From Candidatus Halarchaeoplasma halalkaliphilum (lineage in GTDB: Archaea; Thermoplasmatota; Thermoplasmata; Halarchaeoplasmatales; Halarchaeoplasmataceae), in contig SLLU01000039.1 in NCBI GenBank assembly GCA_007133925.1, positions 1-27,047 of the forward strand: a DNA stretch of 27,047 bases, read 5' to 3'. How positions within the stretch are numbered: position 1 is the first letter of the stretch; each line of letters begins with the position of its first letter. Below the pieces are notes generated by a model. It did no database searches. It was not told where the DNA came from and saw only the letters and a list, made by a program, of their open reading frames with translations. Made by a program: the position numbers and the translations under genes. This document shows, in pieces, positions 5,393-13,074 of this stretch.

Positions 5393-7267
5393 TTATTGCG
5401 GTTTGAACCCAAAGCCGCAACGAGGACATAAGGCCGGTTTTGATATATCCATTGGTGCCTGATAGGAAAGCCCGCAGTTCATGCATTGGATTGTAGTAGA
5501 AAAGCATTCATCCGGAGGCGGGACAGAGTACCTAGGAGGTGGCGGTATTTCATGCTGAGGTTCAGGTTGGGGGTAATAAGGAGATACATCATGAGACCCG
5601 GACTGGGGAACCAGTTCGTAGAAATCACTCTTGGAAGAGATTACAAGTGCTGCGGATACGAAGAACAAGAGGGCGGATATGAGGAACAGGTACATCCCGA
5701 TCCCAAAGCCCCAGGTTATATCCGCCGTCCCGTATTCACCCAGTGACTCTGTCTCAGTGCCGCCCAGGGGTCTACTTGACATGGTCTCTGTAAGGGTGAC
5801 CGCTTCTTGGGGGACATCATGACCCAAAGAGCTTATGATGGTGGCCAAAAAGAACATGAATAGCACGACCAGTATCACCGGTACCAGGGTCTTGACGCCC
5901 CGGCCTATGAATTTCTTCCCCATCTTTTTGCTCTTTCTCGTACCTATGGTACCGAAGAAAAAAAGAAAGGTGCCGAACAAGAGGAGCCAGCCAAATGAAA
6001 GGGGCAATGCCGCCATCTGAACAAGACCTCCGCCGGATTCCAAACGGTTGAATTGAAATCCCTTCATACCGTCTAGTCTCAATACCTCCACGTCCCCGGG
6101 TGTGGAATAGGGTCCGGAGGGTATGTTCACAGTTACCGAGTACCACGGGAGGAAGAAGCCTGTGATGGCGATAGTAATGGCTACCAAACCGACGATCATT
6201 CCCAGGGTTCTGACTCCCGAATCAAAATACAAGAATGGGAATAATCTCGGGCCGAGGGTACCCTGTTTTTTCTTTAATCTTATCTTTGATAATATCTGGA
6301 TAAGGAATACTAACACCATGATGCCGATTATAATCATGAAAAGATGGTTTACGAACCAGTTCATCCGTAGGTTGTTCCTGGAAAGCTCCGGCAGATCCGA
6401 AGACCAGTCCACGGGATCGTTCCATGGCCGTGCATCATGGATGTACCTTGGACCCAAAGGTCCCCTCTCACCCAGTAGGCCCGCCTCGGGACTACCGTAA
6501 TCACCCCAGTGCCCGGCGAACTGCAACCATGGTTGGTCGGTCATCATGACCAGTTGGTAATCGTCAGGCGAAAGCACCCTACCGGAGGAGGAGGTTTCAT
6601 CATTCGCCATGCCCAACTTTCCCTGATAAGGTCTGAAATACGATGCATGAGAGCCCAGAGCAACATAGACCTTGGGGTGTGTCCCCCTTTTATCAACAAT
6701 ATCCCACAGGGTCACCTCGCCTCCGAGATGCTGTGCATATGCTGCTCTCTGGGGAACACCGTCGGAATCTGTGAATATCATTATGAATTCCCAGTCACCC
6801 TCATGGGTGTTCAAGGGCCCTTCGTTATGTGCGTAGAAGAACCAATACTGTATCACATAGCCTCCCTGGAGCTCCGCCACCCTCGCGTGTACCACAGGGG
6901 GAAATTCTCTTCTGCTAGCTAGAAAATCCCGCTCTATACCACTATCTCTGATGGTACCCATCCGATTATCCAGATAATAGCCTTGGTTGGGATCTGTATG
7001 GACGGCGATGGAATGGATGGTGGGCGAGGGGTCTACCAAACCTACCCCGGTCCTGTTGAGATTGGACCTGGAAACGGCGTATTCTGGAGAAATCGGGTAG
7101 AAGCTTTCACTGGGGTGCAGGTAAAGATAAGGGGCAAATATCTCTGCCAGATGTTCTGGTGTCCCGTTCCATTCGGTCCGTTGGGCGGTGGAGGTCGCTA
7201 GTGTAGCCAAGATGATCATGGATAATGCAAAGGGAACCATCAGTTTGCAGAAGGGTCTTTTTTTCAT
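5393..7267 (-). CDS. Secreted Vps62-like domain fused to membrane helices and a zinc ribbon
   Basis: The 624-residue product starts with a signal peptide (residues 1-28, cut near STAQ). Residues 40-285 resemble the Vps62/DUF946 family: APYLYLHPSESFYP, YWFFYAHNEG, THEGDWEFIMIF and YVALGSHASYF are its usual landmarks. Five membrane segments follow at about 306-326, 355-375, 420-440, 460-481 and 521-543, with a second small outside domain between the second and third. A Pro/Gln-rich cytoplasmic linker (561-586) ends in a zinc ribbon with C595/C598 and C614/C617. Function is unknown; the layout suggests a surface sensor or transport-associated protein with a cytoplasmic contact domain. A TATA box at 7292-7299 sits 25-32 bases before the ATG, so the mRNA is nearly leaderless. 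Confidence 0.8.
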   Translation of the reverse strand: MKKRPFCKLMVPFALSMIILATLATSTAQRTEWNGTPEHLAEIFAPYLYLHPSESFYPISPEYAVSRSNLNRTGVGLVDPSPTIHSIAVHTDPNQGYYLDNRMGTIRDSGIERDFLASRREFPPVVHARVAELQGGYVIQYWFFYAHNEGPLNTHEGDWEFIMIFTDSDGVPQRAAYAQHLGGEVTLWDIVDKRGTHPKVYVALGSHASYFRPYQGKLGMANDETSSSGRVLSPDDYQLVMMTDQPWLQFAGHWGDYGSPEAGLLGERGPLGPRYIHDARPWNDPVDWSSDLPELSRNNLRMNWFVNHLFMIIIGIMVLVFLIQILSKIRLKKKQGTLGPRLFPFLYFDSGVRTLGMIVGLVAITIAITGFFLPWYSVTVNIPSGPYSTPGDVEVLRLDGMKGFQFNRLESGGGLVQMAALPLSFGWLLLFGTFLFFFGTIGTRKSKKMGKKFIGRGVKTLVPVILVVLFMFFLATIISSLGHDVPQEAVTLTETMSSRPLGGTETESLGEYGTADITWGFGIGMYLFLISALLFFVSAALVISSKSDFYELVPQSGSHDVSPYYPQPEPQHEIPPPPRYSVPPPDECFSTTIQCMNCGLSYQAPMDISKPALCPRCGFGFKPQ

Positions 7268-7291
7268 TTAAAATAAGAAGAGATTATTCTG

Positions 7292-7299
7292 TATTTAAA
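7292..7299 (-). promoter_or_regulatory. TATA box of the Vps62-like gene
   Basis: Minus-strand TTTAAATA, 25-32 bases upstream of the ATG at 7267. Confidence 0.65.
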
Positions 7300-7331
7300 C
7301 CATGCTGAGATCAGATCTCGATGAGCTATGT

Positions 7332-7340
7332 AAAAAAGAA
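7332..7340 (-). terminator. T-rich terminator of the small hypothetical gene
   Basis: On the minus strand a T6 run inside CTTCTTTTTTAC lies about 45 bases after the stop of the 73-residue gene and just upstream of the next promoter. Confidence 0.4.
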
Positions 7341-7384
7341 GTAAGAAAGGGTTTTATTGGGGTTAGATAGAAGAGAAATCACAC

Positions 7385-7606
7385 TTATTTCTCTTTCATT
7401 ATCTTCATCCAGCCACTGGATTCGTAGACCGCCAACTTCCTTTCCTTTAGCTTATTCTTGAAGTCGTCCCAGCCTATGGTCTCCAATCTGGCGTTTCCAC
7501 CTTTGGTGAACTGTATACCATCAGTTCCTTTCACCAATCCTGGTTGTAGCCCCTTTTTCGTGGCAATCTTCTGCGCTTCTTCCACGCTTATTTTTTTCAT
7601 GGTCAT
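7385..7606 (-). CDS. Small basic conserved-looking protein, unknown function
   Basis: The product is 73 residues from the ATG at 7606. Three ATGs are in frame (7612, 7606, 7600); the strong ribosome site AAAGGAGG gives 7-base spacing to 7606, about 1 base to 7612 and 13 to 7600, so 7606 is preferred. The protein is Lys-rich, with an N-terminal helix (SVEEAQKIATKKG), a central turn with VKGTDGIQFTKGGN, and a C-terminal helix and strand (YESSGWMKIMKEK). There is no signal peptide, membrane segment or cysteine. A small nucleic-acid- or protein-binding role is possible, but nothing in the sequence proves it. It has its own TATA box and a GC-rich hairpin at the predicted 5' end of its mRNA. Confidence 0.8.
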   Translation of the reverse strand: MTMKKISVEEAQKIATKKGLQPGLVKGTDGIQFTKGGNARLETIGWDDFKNKLKERKLAVYESSGWMKIMKEK

Positions 7607-7629
7607 ACACATTCCTCCTTTGAGGTTAA

Positions 7630-7650
7630 GGGCCCGGTATCTCCGGGCCC
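7630..7650 (-). promoter_or_regulatory. Perfect GC hairpin at the 5' end of the small-gene mRNA
   Basis: GGGCCCGG (7630-7637) and CCGGGCCC (7643-7650) form a perfect 8-bp all-GC stem with a 5-base loop. The TATA box at 7671-7680 predicts transcription starting near 7650, so the hairpin would be the first bases of the mRNA, followed by the ribosome site and start at 7606. Confidence 0.6.
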
Positions 7651-7670
7651 AGAGGGGATAGGAACGTAAT

Positions 7671-7680
7671 AATATAAATA
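7671..7680 (-). promoter_or_regulatory. TATA box of the small hypothetical gene
   Basis: Minus-strand TATTTATATT, about 25 bases upstream of the 5' hairpin. It implies a leader of about 44 bases, longer than most in this window. Confidence 0.6.
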
Positions 7681-7734
7681 CCTTTCCCTAAATCCCAGGC
7701 ATTTTACCCCCTTTTTTGTTAAAAATGTCGTACC

Positions 7735-7886
7735 ATCGTCAGACGATTTATTCCCGTTAAATCTACTCCATTTACCAATTTTTCAAAAATGGAAAGAAAG
7801 AGAAATCGTCGGGAAAAACCTGTTTCGTATGACAGTTTCCGTCCCAAAAGATCATATCGGACAAAGGGATACTTCGGAGTTTGTCC
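7735..7886. repeat. Three inverted repeats in a divergent intergenic region
   Basis: The 300-odd bases between the small gene and the secreted-protein gene hold no gene but contain ATCGTC-A-GACGAT (7735-7747, with another ATCGTC half at 7805-7810), TCCATTT/AAATGGA (7767-7773 and 7787-7793) and GGACAAA/TTTGTCC (7859-7865 and 7880-7886). The last ends ten bases before the TATA box of the secreted-protein gene. All arms are perfect. Confidence 0.5.
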
Positions 7887-7895
7887 CAGAATTGA

Positions 7896-7903
7896 TTTAT
7901 TAA
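7896..7903 (+). promoter_or_regulatory. TATA box of the large secreted-protein gene
   Basis: TTTATTAA, 36-43 bases before the ATG at 7939. Transcription would start near 7925, giving a short leader. Confidence 0.5.
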
Positions 7904-7938
7904 CAGAACCCTCTGATTTTGCGTAATTGGTGAAAACA

Positions 7939-9948
7939 ATGAAAAAACAACAGATTCATACCCTGGCTATCGTGGGATTGCTCTGCTTGGGACTGCTCGC
8001 CGTGACTACGGGAACGCGATCCGACTTATGGTCAGACGTTGAAAATGACGCCCGTATAATAGGATTCATCGGCGATGAGATTTCGGAGGAGGGTATCGCA
8101 AATGCCACCGTGACTTATATGAGAACCGACGGCTACGGACAATGGGGCACGGAACCCGTGGACCTACCGGATCCCGGTTTCGGAGAGAGATACGATGATG
8201 ACATAGGGTATCCCTATGACGGGGATATGGATCAATGGTGGATCGGTTATTATTTTTTAACTACCGATGAGAACGGCTTTTACGATGTCGATATCATATC
8301 GGGGGTTTACTACGTGTCCGTGAGTGCAATGGACCATTATGGATGGAGTGGTCAGATAGTTGTAGGTGAAGGAGATGTCTTACACCTGAACACTCTTTTG
8401 AAGCCTCTGCCACCCAGGGATTCGGTGATAACGGGAACCGTTAGATGTATGGAAACCGGTCTGCCCATGGAGGATGTGAATTTGGAGTTTTGGGAGGTCC
8501 CGAGGTGGTCGCCCTGGGACGGAGGTTCCTATTACCATGAGATGTGGGAGAACACGGTCACCGATCCCGATGGAACATATTCTTTGGAAGTCCGCAAGGG
8601 AACATACAGCGTGTACGTATGGGTCCAGGGATATCTACCGTTTTTCACCAATGTGAACGTTCCCCCAAACACCACTGTAATCCTGGACATCTCTCTGGAA
8701 GAGATATACATACCTCCCAAGGATGCATCGGTTCGGGGCACGATTACCGGTCCCTATGGAGAAGTTGTCCAAGGTGCATACATATCCCTGGAGATCTTGT
8801 ACCACGGGTATAGGGATCACAACTATGAGGTCATGCCATACCCGGAATATGATATGTCCTACGGATGGCACTACGGTTACTACGACACTAATTCCAACTC
8901 TGACGGAACATATCACATCCAGTGCCCTTCAGGTATGTACTCCATGAACGTTTGGGCCATTGGTTATATGCCAGTACGGATGATCGTAGAGCCCAAAGCA
9001 AATGTACCCCTTGACGTAAACATCACACTTGCCGGCTATCCCGAACCGAATTCGAACATAAACGGGGTGGTCAGGGATAGGCTGTCCGGTGATCCCATAG
9101 CGGATGTTAGCATTTACGTTTACTCGGACTTCTCATACCCATATCCCCCCTCAGTTGGTGACGAACCATCGTTCGAACCCGGTCAGGCAGGGGCCATCGT
9201 GTATTCTGACGAAGATATGGCATACAGGGAAACCGTTTACCATAACGATCCATGGTTTGACCACGGCATGTTCTTCGGAGAAACAACCACGGACAGCGAA
9301 GGTAGATACACCATTGATATACCCGGAGGTACCTTCATACTCAGCACATGGGCGGAGGGTTACTCCCAGAGCCTTACCAGGTTCAACATAGGGGAGTACG
9401 AGAGTGTGTCAAAGGACATACTTCTCATGCCCGGAGGCGAAGACGATGCACCCGAATACGGATGGATACTCCCCGTGGACGGTTCTTACATCAACGATTC
9501 ACCCGTTTTAATCATGGATCACCCCATAACGATCGATAGGCAGGGATGGACAATACTGGACCTCGAAGACTATTTCCACGACCCGGACGGTGATGTCCTT
9601 TCTTTCTCCTTCAGTGCCCCCGAAGGTTTTCAAGGGTACATAGACAGCAACAACAGACTCCATCTGAAGGCTCCCGAAGATTACTCCGGTGGCGATGAGG
9701 TGGTGATCCACGTCAGTGACGGACAGACGACCCTATCGGGAACGTTACAGATGGAACTGTCCGATGGGGAACAGGTGCCGTTCGTCATCTTCGGTCTCAG
9801 CATACTGGGAGCCATGGTGGTCCTGGGAGTTTTGTTGATCTCCAGAAAGAGGGGAATGGATCCCAAAAATGGGGACATCCCGGGTAGGGTCGAGAGCGTG
9901 CATGGATCCAACCACAAGGAAAAAGATGGTGACGGGAAACAGGACTGA
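7939..9948 (+). CDS. Large secreted protein with carboxypeptidase-regulatory-like repeats and a C-terminal anchor
   Basis: From ATG 7939 the product is 669 residues. GTG 7930 and TTG 7927 are also in frame and cannot be excluded, but the ATG gives a clean signal peptide (KKQQ, then a hydrophobic run to about residue 24). Four prealbumin/CarboxypepD_reg-like beta units follow, each opening with a G-x-V/I strand (RIIGFIGDE, VITGTVRCME, SVRGTITGPYG, NINGVVRDRLSG) and ending with G-x-Y-x-V/L plus W-A/V-x-GY. Around residues 530-610 a cadherin-like Ig domain carries DPDGDVLSFSF and YSGGDEVVIHVSDG. A membrane anchor (about 620-640) and a short charged tail end the protein. It is probably a cell-surface adhesin or S-layer-associated protein; no enzyme motif is visible. 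Confidence 0.85.
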   Translation: MKKQQIHTLAIVGLLCLGLLAVTTGTRSDLWSDVENDARIIGFIGDEISEEGIANATVTYMRTDGYGQWGTEPVDLPDPGFGERYDDDIGYPYDGDMDQWWIGYYFLTTDENGFYDVDIISGVYYVSVSAMDHYGWSGQIVVGEGDVLHLNTLLKPLPPRDSVITGTVRCMETGLPMEDVNLEFWEVPRWSPWDGGSYYHEMWENTVTDPDGTYSLEVRKGTYSVYVWVQGYLPFFTNVNVPPNTTVILDISLEEIYIPPKDASVRGTITGPYGEVVQGAYISLEILYHGYRDHNYEVMPYPEYDMSYGWHYGYYDTNSNSDGTYHIQCPSGMYSMNVWAIGYMPVRMIVEPKANVPLDVNITLAGYPEPNSNINGVVRDRLSGDPIADVSIYVYSDFSYPYPPSVGDEPSFEPGQAGAIVYSDEDMAYRETVYHNDPWFDHGMFFGETTTDSEGRYTIDIPGGTFILSTWAEGYSQSLTRFNIGEYESVSKDILLMPGGEDDAPEYGWILPVDGSYINDSPVLIMDHPITIDRQGWTILDLEDYFHDPDGDVLSFSFSAPEGFQGYIDSNNRLHLKAPEDYSGGDEVVIHVSDGQTTLSGTLQMELSDGEQVPFVIFGLSILGAMVVLGVLLISRKRGMDPKNGDIPGRVESVHGSNHKEKDGDGKQD

Positions 9949-9962
9949 GTGAGGTACGCGGG

Positions 9963-9970
9963 ATTTAAGT
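9963..9970 (+). promoter_or_regulatory. TATA-like box before the small membrane-protein gene
   Basis: TTTAAGTA lies 24-31 bases before the GTG at 9994. A ribosome site (AAAGGAGG, 9976-9983) also precedes this start, so it may be translated both from its own and from a read-through mRNA. Confidence 0.4.
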
Positions 9971-9993
9971 ACTAAAAGGAGGTTCATATATCC

Positions 9994-10269
9994 GTGACTA
10001 ACTTTGAGGCTGTAACGGCGGCATGGATAGCGGTGTTCGCCCTGGCGCTGTTCGCCGTTTCCCTCATATCATACATGAGGAATCGGAATCACAGGCTGCT
10101 CATGATCACACTGGCTTTCCTTGTGTTCCTGGTAAAGGGGATACTTATGAGCCTCCACGTCCTCACGGAAAGCAGACTGTTCAAAGATCACCTGGCCCTT
10201 CTGGACCTGGTGGTCCTGCTGCTCCTTGCCGCCGCGGTCCTGCTCCACAGGGGAGTGGATGATGGATGA
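9994..10269 (+). CDS. Small three-helix membrane protein paired with a wHTH regulator
   Basis: The 91-residue product has three hydrophobic segments (about 8-26, 36-54 and 66-84) separated by short Arg/Lys/His-rich turns (MRNRNHR, ESRLFKD). The GTG start is supported by AAAGGAGG ten bases upstream. Size and position directly before a tandem winged-helix gene recall the small membrane proteins (DUF7521-like) found next to such regulators in archaea; that family name is from memory and unverified. The coding region overlaps the next start by 8 bases, so the two are co-translated. It may tether or sense for the regulator. Confidence 0.75.
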   Translation: MTNFEAVTAAWIAVFALALFAVSLISYMRNRNHRLLMITLAFLVFLVKGILMSLHVLTESRLFKDHLALLDLVVLLLLAAAVLLHRGVDDG

Positions 10270-10777
10270 GGAACTGAGCACGAGAAAGAGGATCTGCGGT
10301 GTTATCAACAGGGAACCGGGCATACATTTTCAGGAGATACGAAGGCGGTTGGAAATGGCAACGGGTACACTGGAACACCATCTGTTGTATCTAGAGAAGC
10401 AGGGTGTAGTGACAACAAAGCATGACAGGTACTACAAACGATATTTTCCGGCATCCATGGATCGAAGGGACAAGGTCATTCTTTCTGGCATGAGACAGAG
10501 GAATCACAGGAGGATATTCGTGTACCTTCTCCTATATCCCGGATCCTCCCATAAAGAGATGATGGACGACCTGGGTATGAAACCCAGTACATTGAGTTCA
10601 TACCTCAAAGAACTCCAATCCAAGGATATCGTTGAGAGGGAAAAAAGTGGACGGGAAAGTTTGTATCGCTTGAGGGACGAAAAAAGGGTTGAAAGGATCT
10701 TTCTGAGTTACAGAAAGAGCCTACTGGACGATATCGTGGATTCCTTCACGGAGACTTGGTTGGAAGGGTTTATTTGA
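10262..10777 (+). CDS. Tandem winged-helix transcription regulator
   Basis: The product is 171 residues from ATG 10262 (ATG 10259 is adjacent; GGGGAG gives 6- and 3-base spacing respectively). Two winged helices are seen. Residues 6-60 have INREPGIHFQEIRRRLEMA, then TGTLEHHLLYLEKQGVV and the wing DRYYKRYFP. Residues 75-138 have YPGSSHKEMMDDLGM, then STLSSYLKELQSKDIVE and a GRESLYRL wing. The C-terminal helix may dimerise. The EIRRRLEMATGTLEHHLLYLEKQG pattern, kept here to its key parts, is characteristic of archaeal MarR/ArsR-like proteins. It overlaps the preceding membrane-protein gene, suggesting a membrane-linked one-component regulator. The target genes are unknown; the secreted-protein gene upstream is a candidate. 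It runs convergent to metG, 8 bases apart. Confidence 0.85.
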   Translation: MDEELSTRKRICGVINREPGIHFQEIRRRLEMATGTLEHHLLYLEKQGVVTTKHDRYYKRYFPASMDRRDKVILSGMRQRNHRRIFVYLLLYPGSSHKEMMDDLGMKPSTLSSYLKELQSKDIVEREKSGRESLYRLRDEKRVERIFLSYRKSLLDDIVDSFTETWLEGFI

Positions 10778-10785
10778 AACGTTGA

Positions 10786-12978
10786 CTACCTGACCTTGCT
10801 GCCCGGAGGAACCGGCTTGTGGGGATATACAGGTCCTGTGTCATCCTCCAGGACAAAGGCCTTTTCGTCCTGCAGATATGCCACCAAACTCTGGGCCCTT
10901 ACATCACCACCAACGGTCTCGTATGTACCCCCGGCCTTAACGGTTCCATCCGCGCCTTCCCCCACCACCAGTTCGTACTTGAGGAAATCCTTGAAAGATA
11001 TCATACCGGCACCCCTTTGGGTCCCCTTTATATTCGTTCCTGGCTCCCCATGGGAGATCACCAGGGATACGGTTCCTTCGTTCTCTGCGGCGAGTATCAT
11101 ACCTTGGGATTCGATACCCCTTAACTTGGCAGGTTCCAGGTTTGCCACCACCACTCCTTTTTTCCCCATGAGTTCCTCCTTATCGTAGTAGGGTTTCAAA
11201 CCCGCGACCAGTGTCCTTTTCTCATCTCCCAGATCCACGGTGAACAGATACAGCTTGTCCGCATCCGGATGGTCCTTCACATCCATTATCTTGCCCACCC
11301 TCAGGTCAAGTTGCTTAAGGGAGGATAACACCCGCTTTTCCGGGAACAGTTCGTCCATGTCCATGTGCTTGTAAAGTGGTTTTGGCTCTTCAAGGTGCGT
11401 ACCTTCATGGAGAGGTTCCAGAGCCTGGTCCCAGGTTCTGTTGTGCCAGTCACTGTCAAGGCCCAGATATCCGCTGAGTTCGTCCATGGAATTGGGTAAG
11501 TAGGGGGTGGCTATCACGGATAGAGCCTTCACTATGCGGAGGGATACGTTCAGGGTCGTCCCGCACCTGTCCCGGTCTTTCTTCACCTCCACCCATGGGG
11601 CCCTGTCGTTGAAGTATCTATTACCTTCCCGGGATAACTCCAGTATACTCCGGAGACCGTCCTTGAACCGGCACTCTTCCAGACAATCAGATACCTTTTC
11701 AACGGTCATCTCTATGAAATCCAGCACACTCCGATCCATCTCATCCATCTCGCCTGGGATAGGAACCTCCCCGAAATTTTGAAAGGTGAATGAGAGTACC
11801 CTGTGTATGAAGTTTCCCAGATTACCCACCAGTTCCGAGTTGTTCTTGTCCACCATATCTTCCCAGGAGAAGTTGGTGTCCCTGAGTTCGGGCATCACCG
11901 ACGAAACATAGTAACGTACAGCGTCCGCATCGAACATCTCCAGCACATCGGGCAGGGATACCACTAGCCCACGACTGGTGGAGAATTGTTTTCCTTGGAA
12001 TTTCATGTATTGGTTACCGGGTACGTTGTAGGGAAGGTTCAATTCCTCGTCGTAACCCATAAGTATGGCAGGCCAGATGATGGTATGGAAGGGGATGTTG
12101 TCCTTACCCAAAAAGTAATAATGACGGCAGTCCGGGTCCTTCCAGAACTCTCTCCAGTCCCTCTGGTTCCTCTCGCCCCACTGTATGGACGTGGAATAGT
12201 ACCCTATGACCGCCTCGAACCATACGTATATCTTTTTGTCCTGGTACCCGTCAATGGGCACCGGTATCCCCCATTTCATATCCCTGGATATGGGTCTGTC
12301 TTTGAGACCTTCCTTCAACCATCCCCTGGTAAAGTTGAGAACATTGCTTTTCCAGAAGTCCTTGTCCTCCAGATAATCCTCCAATTTTTTCTGGAATCCC
12401 GATAAACGGAGGAAGAAATGCTCGCTTTCCCTCAACTCCGGTTCGCTGCCGCATATCATACACTTCGGTCCGTGGAGGTCCTGGGGGTCCAGTAGGAGGC
12501 CGCACTCATCACACTGATCTCCCTTTACATCCTCGGCACCGCACCGGGGACAGGTCCCGGTCACATACCTATCCGGTAAGAAACGGGTACAGTGGGAACA
12601 GTGGAATATCTCCATCACGTCCATGTATATGTGCTCCTTATCGTACAACGTCTTGAAAATATCCTGGGCAACCTCCTTGTGACGGGGGTGCATGGTATAG
12701 GTGAAAAGGTCGAACTCTACTCCCAGATCCTCTATGGCCTTTTTATTGATTGTGTGATACTTCTCCGCCAGTTCTCCAGGGCTCATGCCCTCTTTCTCCG
12801 CCTGTACGGTTATGGGGGTGCCGTGTTGATCCGAACCGGAAACCATGAGCACCTCTCTTCCCTTCATCTTGTTGTACTTACGGAAAATATCCGGAGGCAG
12901 GTAACAACCCCCTACCTGACCTATATGGATGGGACCGTTTGCGTAGGGCCATGCCACACCTATCAATACACGCTTCAT
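10786..12978 (-). CDS. metG: Methionyl-tRNA synthetase with C-terminal tRNA-binding domain
   Basis: The product is 730 residues from ATG 12978, chosen because a TATA box lies 23-30 bases upstream; the ATG at 12987 would add MHF. The enzyme charges tRNA-Met in the cytoplasm. The class I signatures are HIGQ at 18-21 (HIGH) and FSTSRG at 332-337 (KMSKS region). Two zinc knuckles use C127/C130/C143/C146 and C156/C159/C173/C176. The anticodon-binding helical domain is followed by an EMAPII/CsaA-like OB domain (about 554-652, with LDLRVGKI, HPDADKLY, NLEPAKLRGIESQGM). After the usual end of that domain there is an extra segment of about 80 residues ending in PPGSKVR. The gene is divergent from the MFS transporter. 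Confidence 0.97.
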   Translation of the reverse strand: MKRVLIGVAWPYANGPIHIGQVGGCYLPPDIFRKYNKMKGREVLMVSGSDQHGTPITVQAEKEGMSPGELAEKYHTINKKAIEDLGVEFDLFTYTMHPRHKEVAQDIFKTLYDKEHIYMDVMEIFHCSHCTRFLPDRYVTGTCPRCGAEDVKGDQCDECGLLLDPQDLHGPKCMICGSEPELRESEHFFLRLSGFQKKLEDYLEDKDFWKSNVLNFTRGWLKEGLKDRPISRDMKWGIPVPIDGYQDKKIYVWFEAVIGYYSTSIQWGERNQRDWREFWKDPDCRHYYFLGKDNIPFHTIIWPAILMGYDEELNLPYNVPGNQYMKFQGKQFSTSRGLVVSLPDVLEMFDADAVRYYVSSVMPELRDTNFSWEDMVDKNNSELVGNLGNFIHRVLSFTFQNFGEVPIPGEMDEMDRSVLDFIEMTVEKVSDCLEECRFKDGLRSILELSREGNRYFNDRAPWVEVKKDRDRCGTTLNVSLRIVKALSVIATPYLPNSMDELSGYLGLDSDWHNRTWDQALEPLHEGTHLEEPKPLYKHMDMDELFPEKRVLSSLKQLDLRVGKIMDVKDHPDADKLYLFTVDLGDEKRTLVAGLKPYYDKEELMGKKGVVVANLEPAKLRGIESQGMILAAENEGTVSLVISHGEPGTNIKGTQRGAGMISFKDFLKYELVVGEGADGTVKAGGTYETVGGDVRAQSLVAYLQDEKAFVLEDDTGPVYPHKPVPPGSKVR

Positions 12979-13000
12979 GAAATGCATAACAGATACCGGT

Positions 13001-13008
13001 ATTATAAG
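13001..13008 (-). promoter_or_regulatory. TATA box of metG
   Basis: Minus-strand CTTATAAT, 23-30 bases before ATG 12978, predicting a leaderless mRNA. Confidence 0.65.
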
Positions 13009-13040
13009 TATGCGGATTACCGGCCTGCCATTCGGAAACC

Positions 13041-13046
13041 TTTAAG
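13041..13046 (+). promoter_or_regulatory. TATA-like box of the MFS transporter gene
   Basis: TTTAAG preceded by a BRE-like GAAACC, 29-34 bases before ATG 13075. CTTT/AAAG arms surround AAGCTG here, too short to call an operator. Confidence 0.45.
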
Positions 13047-13074
13047 CTGAAAGACCCTTTTATCTCCGACAATC

